Positions 34,444 through 37,351 of a stretch of 37,351 nt of DNA are shown piece after piece. The position numbers were made by a program, and so were the translations under genes. Position 1 is the stretch's first letter. Every line of letters starts with the position of its first letter. This DNA is from Gammaproteobacteria bacterium (GTDB taxonomy: Bacteria > Pseudomonadota > Gammaproteobacteria > Pseudomonadales > Azotimanducaceae), in contig PBAA01000048.1 of the NCBI GenBank assembly GCA_002715785.1, forward strand, positions 1 to 37,351. The letters run 5' to 3'. The notes beneath the pieces were generated by a model. The model searched no databases. It was not told where the DNA came from and saw only the letters and a program-made list of their open reading frames with translations.

Positions 34444-35073
34444 ATGATGAGACATAAAGCCGTTAATGGTTGGACGCTTTTTTCGATCGTCGTTGTACCC
34501 ATGTGCTCGGCTGCTCTGTTGGCGATGACAGCGGTGGATTTATCTAGCTCGCTTGGTATTTCTTCGATGATCCAGTTTTCGGTTCGTCTGGCGGTGCCGT
34601 GGTTGTTTATCGCATTTTGCGCTTCGTCTTTGGTTGCCATCTTCCCGGGAGAATTTAGTCGTTGGGTACTCCGAAATCGCCGCATGTTTGGCCTCTGTTT
34701 CGCCGCGGGAATGGCTTGGCAGTTGTTTTTTATCCTCTGGCTGGTCGTCGGACACTTCGATTACTACATGGAGGAGGCCTACGATTACCTCAGCCTGCTT
34801 GAACAAGTTCCTGGATATGTGCTGCTTATTGCGATGACGATTACGTCGTTCCGGTTTGGTCGAAGTAAATTAAGCCCGAAACATTGGAAAATTCTGCACA
34901 CGGGAGGCATCTACTTTATATGGTTCGTTGTCTGGACGACCTACTGGTTCGAACTTTTCTACTATGACGATATTCAGTTTATTGATTACTTATATTATTG
35001 GGCCGGTTTTACAGCCTGGGCGTTGCGAATGGCGGCGTGGACGTTGAAGCGGATGCGCCAACCGGCGATCTAA
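34444..35073 (+). CDS. Ferric-reductase-like / MsrQ-like membrane protein, heme ligands apparently lost
   Basis: A 209-aa membrane protein with about five or six membrane spans. The RRMFGLCFAAGMAW segment, then LLEQVPGYVLLIAMTITSF, then KHWKILHTGGIYFIWFVVW, follow the order of the YedZ/MsrQ and ferric-reductase-like domain (RRxLGL, then WKRLH). In MsrQ the second and later helices carry heme-binding His. Here the positions read MAWQLFF and VVWTTYWF, and only the LHT His is clear. It may therefore not bind heme in the usual way. The ATG at 34444 has AGGA about eight bases upstream. The gene is divergent from the uncharacterised membrane protein. No periplasmic MsrP partner is visible. Family assignment is moderate; loss of ligands is my reading without an alignment. 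Confidence 0.65.
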   Translation: MMRHKAVNGWTLFSIVVVPMCSAALLAMTAVDLSSSLGISSMIQFSVRLAVPWLFIAFCASSLVAIFPGEFSRWVLRNRRMFGLCFAAGMAWQLFFILWLVVGHFDYYMEEAYDYLSLLEQVPGYVLLIAMTITSFRFGRSKLSPKHWKILHTGGIYFIWFVVWTTYWFELFYYDDIQFIDYLYYWAGFTAWALRMAAWTLKRMRQPAI

Positions 35074-35103
35074 CCGGCCCGCTTTCTCGATCGTATCAGT
35101 GTC

Positions 35104-35226
35104 CTAAAGCGCGGCTAATATCGTCAATCCAATATCCGCGAGAGCGGCGGCAATCACCGCGTAACGAATCTGCGTTGGAGCGTGCTGCGCGACGATGAGG
35201 TGCACCTGATTACCATCTGCAGACAT
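35104..35226 (-). CDS. Possible small protein (40 aa) downstream of the PhyH gene
   Basis: An ATG-started frame of 41 codons begins 13 bases after the stop of the PhyH-family gene, on the same strand. The product has a polar start (MSADGNQVH) and an Ala/Ile-rich end (YAVIAAALADIGLTILAAL) that could be one membrane-associated helix. No ribosome site is clear and I recognise no family. It could be a small membrane peptide, a remnant of a longer gene, or chance. The rest of the gap between 35074 and 35239 shows nothing else. Confidence 0.22.
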   Translation of the reverse strand: MSADGNQVHLIVAQHAPTQIRYAVIAAALADIGLTILAAL

Positions 35227-35239
35227 TCAAATGCGCGAT

Positions 35240-36037
35240 TCACGATTCGAACCAGAATCCATCTGGGTCGCCCGGATACACGCCGAGGTGTTCATCGTGG
35301 GCCTGATAGCCGAGGAGCCTACGGACATCTTCGGGGTAACCGTCGGCAATCTCTCGGGGAATGGTGAGGTATTGGTTTTCCTCTTGGCGCAACCAGCCAA
35401 GACTGTAGGTATTGATCAGCCCGGATCGCGGTAACTGTGACTTGTTGGCCCCACCTCCGTGAATGATCGACCCGAGATAAAGCAGAACCGATCCTTTTGT
35501 CATGGTTGCTTGAACCAGGTCGGTATCGGTCACTTTGGAAATCGGCCGAAAGTCTTGGCTGCCGGGGACGACACGCGTCGCCCCGTTGTCCTCCGTGAAA
35601 TCGTCGAGTGCCCACATCGCGCCAATCTGAAATTCGACTTGAGGGATACGCGTCGGATAAATGTCGTCGTCTCGGTGCAGCGCTTGATCTTCTTCGCCTG
35701 GATGGATCTCGATGGCGGTGCAGCTGCCAATCCTGTAGTTAGAGCAGTGGGGTTTCAATACGTGATCAACGATTTCCATAACACGTGGATGTGCAATCAG
35801 TTGTTGTGACGCGCTCGAGAGTGCCAGGATGCCGCCGAGGCGCAGTGTCTTGTAGCCATTAAAGTCATTTTGGAATTTGTGTCCCTCGACGTCGAAGTGG
35901 GGACGCAGTTCGCTGGAAATCTGATCGATCAGGTCTTCCGATGCCAGATCAGCTATGACGACGCCACCGTCCTTGGCAAGCGCGCTAACTAACGGTTCTG
36001 GGTCTGATTTGTTGTCATAGGTTTGAAGCAAAACCAT
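35240..36037 (-). CDS. Phytanoyl-CoA dioxygenase (PhyH) family protein
   Basis: A 265-aa Fe(II)/2-oxoglutarate dioxygenase. Seen: the N-terminal DGGVVIADLASEDLID helix region, IEIHPGEEDQALHRDDD with the HxD metal pair, IGAMWALDDFTEDNGATRVVPGSQ, the family's most recognisable stretch, and VLLYLGSIIHGGGANKS with the second metal His. It is followed by SGLINTYSLGWLRQEENQYL, where an Arg-like position would hold 2-oxoglutarate. PhyH proteins hydroxylate diverse small molecules, including ectoine, so the name does not give the substrate. The frame extends to an ATG at 36097, but those 20 residues look unlike the family. I prefer the ATG at 36037, though the ribosome site is weak. A broken regulator lies just upstream. 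Confidence 0.87.
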   Translation of the reverse strand: MVLLQTYDNKSDPEPLVSALAKDGGVVIADLASEDLIDQISSELRPHFDVEGHKFQNDFNGYKTLRLGGILALSSASQQLIAHPRVMEIVDHVLKPHCSNYRIGSCTAIEIHPGEEDQALHRDDDIYPTRIPQVEFQIGAMWALDDFTEDNGATRVVPGSQDFRPISKVTDTDLVQATMTKGSVLLYLGSIIHGGGANKSQLPRSGLINTYSLGWLRQEENQYLTIPREIADGYPEDVRRLLGYQAHDEHLGVYPGDPDGFWFES

Positions 36038-36158
36038 TCCCAAGGTTGGTGCGGATGTAACGGTACATGGGAGTAGCTGCGAATTGAACCGCAGCATGGT
36101 CGAGGCCTACAAGGAATGCGTTCAAATTCAACTCGGCAGCGTTATGCATTGATGCGCA

Positions 36159-36374
36159 GAGGTAACACAGTCTTTTCCTCTCCGTTCGGATCGCGACACT
36201 CGAATTGACTCGTGCGACACCGGGTAATCTAGTCAGAGCACTATGGTGTATGCGTTCGAAGTCAGCCATATCGGAAACGACGACGCGCAGGAGGTAGTTG
36301 AATTCACCCGTCATTAGGTAGCACTCCATCACAGTTTCAGGATTTCGCTTCGATGAGCGGGTATTCTTTAGTTT
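36159..36374 (-). pseudogene. Truncated Lrp/AsnC-family regulator (ligand-binding domain only)
   Basis: The frame reads RNPETVMECYLMTGEFNYLL, then RVVVSDMADFERIH, TRLPGVARVNSSVAIRT and ERKRLCYL. This is the RAM ligand-binding domain of an Lrp/AsnC regulator, close to consensus. A stop at 36375-36377 ends the frame upstream. The first strand of the domain and the whole DNA-binding domain (about 200 bases) are missing. Only about 75 bases remain before the divergent amidohydrolase gene at 36450. A possible first strand (TIFAVRVKTKEYPLIEAK) sits in another frame at about 36337-36393, hinting at a frameshift. After CYL the frame continues 48 residues of unrelated sequence into the PhyH gene. It is not a working regulator in this form. 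Confidence 0.75.
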
Positions 36375-36449
36375 TCACGCGCACGGCAAAGATCGTGGAC
36401 CATCGGATTCCGGGTTGCCTGCCGTCACCTTCCTTCGAAGAAAGTGCTT

Positions 36450-37351
36450 ATGCAAAACGATAAGTTGTTCGTCAACGGCGAACGCCTATGGTCATCGCTC
36501 ATGGAGATGGCCGAGGTCGGCGCGACACCGAAAGGAGGGTGCAACCGCCAGGCGTTGACCGACGAAGATAAAGTGGGCCGCGATATGTTTGTTGGATGGT
36601 GTACCCACGCCGGGTGCACTGTTCGCGTCGACACAATGGGTAACCTATTCGCCCGCCGGGCCGGTCGCGATGAATCGTTGCCGTCGGTCATCGCTGGGTC
36701 CCACCTTGATACTCAGCCGACGGGTGGCAAGTTCGATGGTGTTTATGGAGTGCTTGCAGGGCTTGAGGTCGTTCGGACGCTCAATGAAGCAGATCTGGCG
36801 ACGGATAGGCCGCTTGAAATTGTTGTTTGGACCAACGAAGAGGGTGCGCGCTTCTCTCCGGCAATGATTGGTTCGGGCGTCTGGGCGGGTGAGTTCAGTC
36901 TCGAGTACGGGCACGGTAGAACCGACAAGAACGGTGTTTCAATTGGCGAAGAGCTTGAGCGCCTGGGTTATCTCGACGAAGTCTCGATCGTGGAAAGAGA
37001 CGTGGCCGCAGCGTTTGAGCTACACATCGAGCAGGGCCCCATTCTTGAGAACGAAGGACTGAAGATCGGTGTATTGACGGGTGTGCAAGGAATGAACTGG
37101 TACGACCTAACGCTGGAGGGTGACGCTTGCCATGCGGGTCCAACGCCGATGGAGGATCGTCGTGATCCGTTTATGGGGCTTCATTCCATTGTGAAGAGAT
37201 ATTACGAACTCGCCACTGAAAAGGGTCCTTGGGGAAGGATGACCTTCGGTGATATTCGCCTGGAACCCGGAAGCCGTAATACGGTCCCCGAGAAGATTGT
37301 GCTCTCAATCGATATGCGTCATCCCGAACAAGCCGTTCTTGACGAAATGGA
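36450..37351 (+). CDS. M20-family amidohydrolase (N-carbamoyl amino acid / allantoate amidohydrolase, beta-ureidopropionase-like), 3' end outside window
   Basis: The frame runs open from an ATG at 36450 (GAAGAAAG five bases upstream) to the end of the window, about 300 residues. It is a Zn-dependent hydantoinase/carbamoylase family enzyme that removes the carbamoyl group from N-carbamoyl amines. Seen: GSHLDTQPTGGKFDGVYGVLAG (metal His and Asp), TNEEGARFSPAM (metal Glu), FELHIEQGP (metal His), and HAGPTPMEDRRDP (dimerisation-domain substrate contacts). The usual GSHLDTVPxGG has Gln for Val here. Allantoate, N-carbamoyl-beta-alanine and N-carbamoyl-L-amino acids are all possible. In this window N-carbamoyl-beta-alanine (feeding the beta-alanine genes) is attractive but unproven. 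It is divergent from the broken Lrp/AsnC gene. Confidence 0.88.
   Translation, partial: MQNDKLFVNGERLWSSLMEMAEVGATPKGGCNRQALTDEDKVGRDMFVGWCTHAGCTVRVDTMGNLFARRAGRDESLPSVIAGSHLDTQPTGGKFDGVYGVLAGLEVVRTLNEADLATDRPLEIVVWTNEEGARFSPAMIGSGVWAGEFSLEYGHGRTDKNGVSIGEELERLGYLDEVSIVERDVAAAFELHIEQGPILENEGLKIGVLTGVQGMNWYDLTLEGDACHAGPTPMEDRRDPFMGLHSIVKRYYELATEKGPWGRMTFGDIRLEPGSRNTVPEKIVLSIDMRHPEQAVLDEM

Noticed and set aside
1..37351. CRISPR arrays, tRNA genes, insertion sequences, integrase or phage genes
   Set aside because: None seen: no regularly spaced repeats, no cloverleaf-like intergenic sequence, and no transposase or integrase motifs in any sizeable frame.

Overview
The window looks like chromosomal DNA from a free-living, probably marine, Gram-negative proteobacterium, most likely gammaproteobacterial. 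The basis is an outer-membrane TonB-dependent receptor, a Tat-exported flavoenzyme, a lipoprotein signal, compact 4-bp-overlapping operons, about 50% GC by eye, and a catabolic gene set typical of such bacteria. I see no rRNA, tRNA, CRISPR array, insertion sequence, integrase or phage gene. Taxonomy is inferred from gene content only.

Layout. (1) 1-4646, an aromatic or apocarotenoid block: the 3' end of a Baeyer-Villiger monooxygenase, a carotenoid/lignostilbene-type oxygenase, an HpaB-type flavin hydroxylase and an HpaD-type ring-cleavage dioxygenase. (2) 4773-8732: a MOSC protein, a small lipoprotein, then a beta-alanine:pyruvate aminotransferase and a CoA-acylating malonate/methylmalonate semialdehyde dehydrogenase. 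(3) 8764-16954, polyamine and one-carbon genes: a GcvT-like folate enzyme behind two tandem phytoene-desaturase-like flavoproteins, gamma-glutamylpolyamine synthetase, a polyamine aminotransferase and a divergent MTHFR-family protein. (4) 16975-23393: a TonB receptor, a probable beta-propeller protein, a TPR-sulfotransferase and an aspartyl/asparaginyl hydroxylase. (5) 23412-33174: a tightly coupled polyamine ABC transporter with agmatine deiminase, spermidine dehydrogenase, a Rieske oxygenase and gamma-glutamylputrescine oxidase. (6) 33171-37351: small and multi-pass membrane proteins, a ferric-reductase-like protein lacking expected heme histidines, a PhyH dioxygenase, a broken Lrp/AsnC regulator, and the start of an M20 amidohydrolase.

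How the genes fit together (inference). PotFGHI-type transport brings in polyamines and agmatine deiminase feeds agmatine in. Putrescine can leave by gamma-glutamylation (PuuA, PuuB) or direct transamination (SpuC-like). Spermidine can be cut by the SpdH-like enzyme to diaminopropane and 4-aminobutyraldehyde. Diaminopropane carbon would reach beta-alanine, then malonate semialdehyde and acetyl-CoA through the aminotransferase and MmsA. The GcvT-like, MTHFR-like, Rieske and paired flavoproteins add an apparent oxidative or demethylating one-carbon branch that known polyamine routes do not explain. That branch, and the sulfotransferase/hydroxylase/propeller group, are the best candidates for undescribed biology here.
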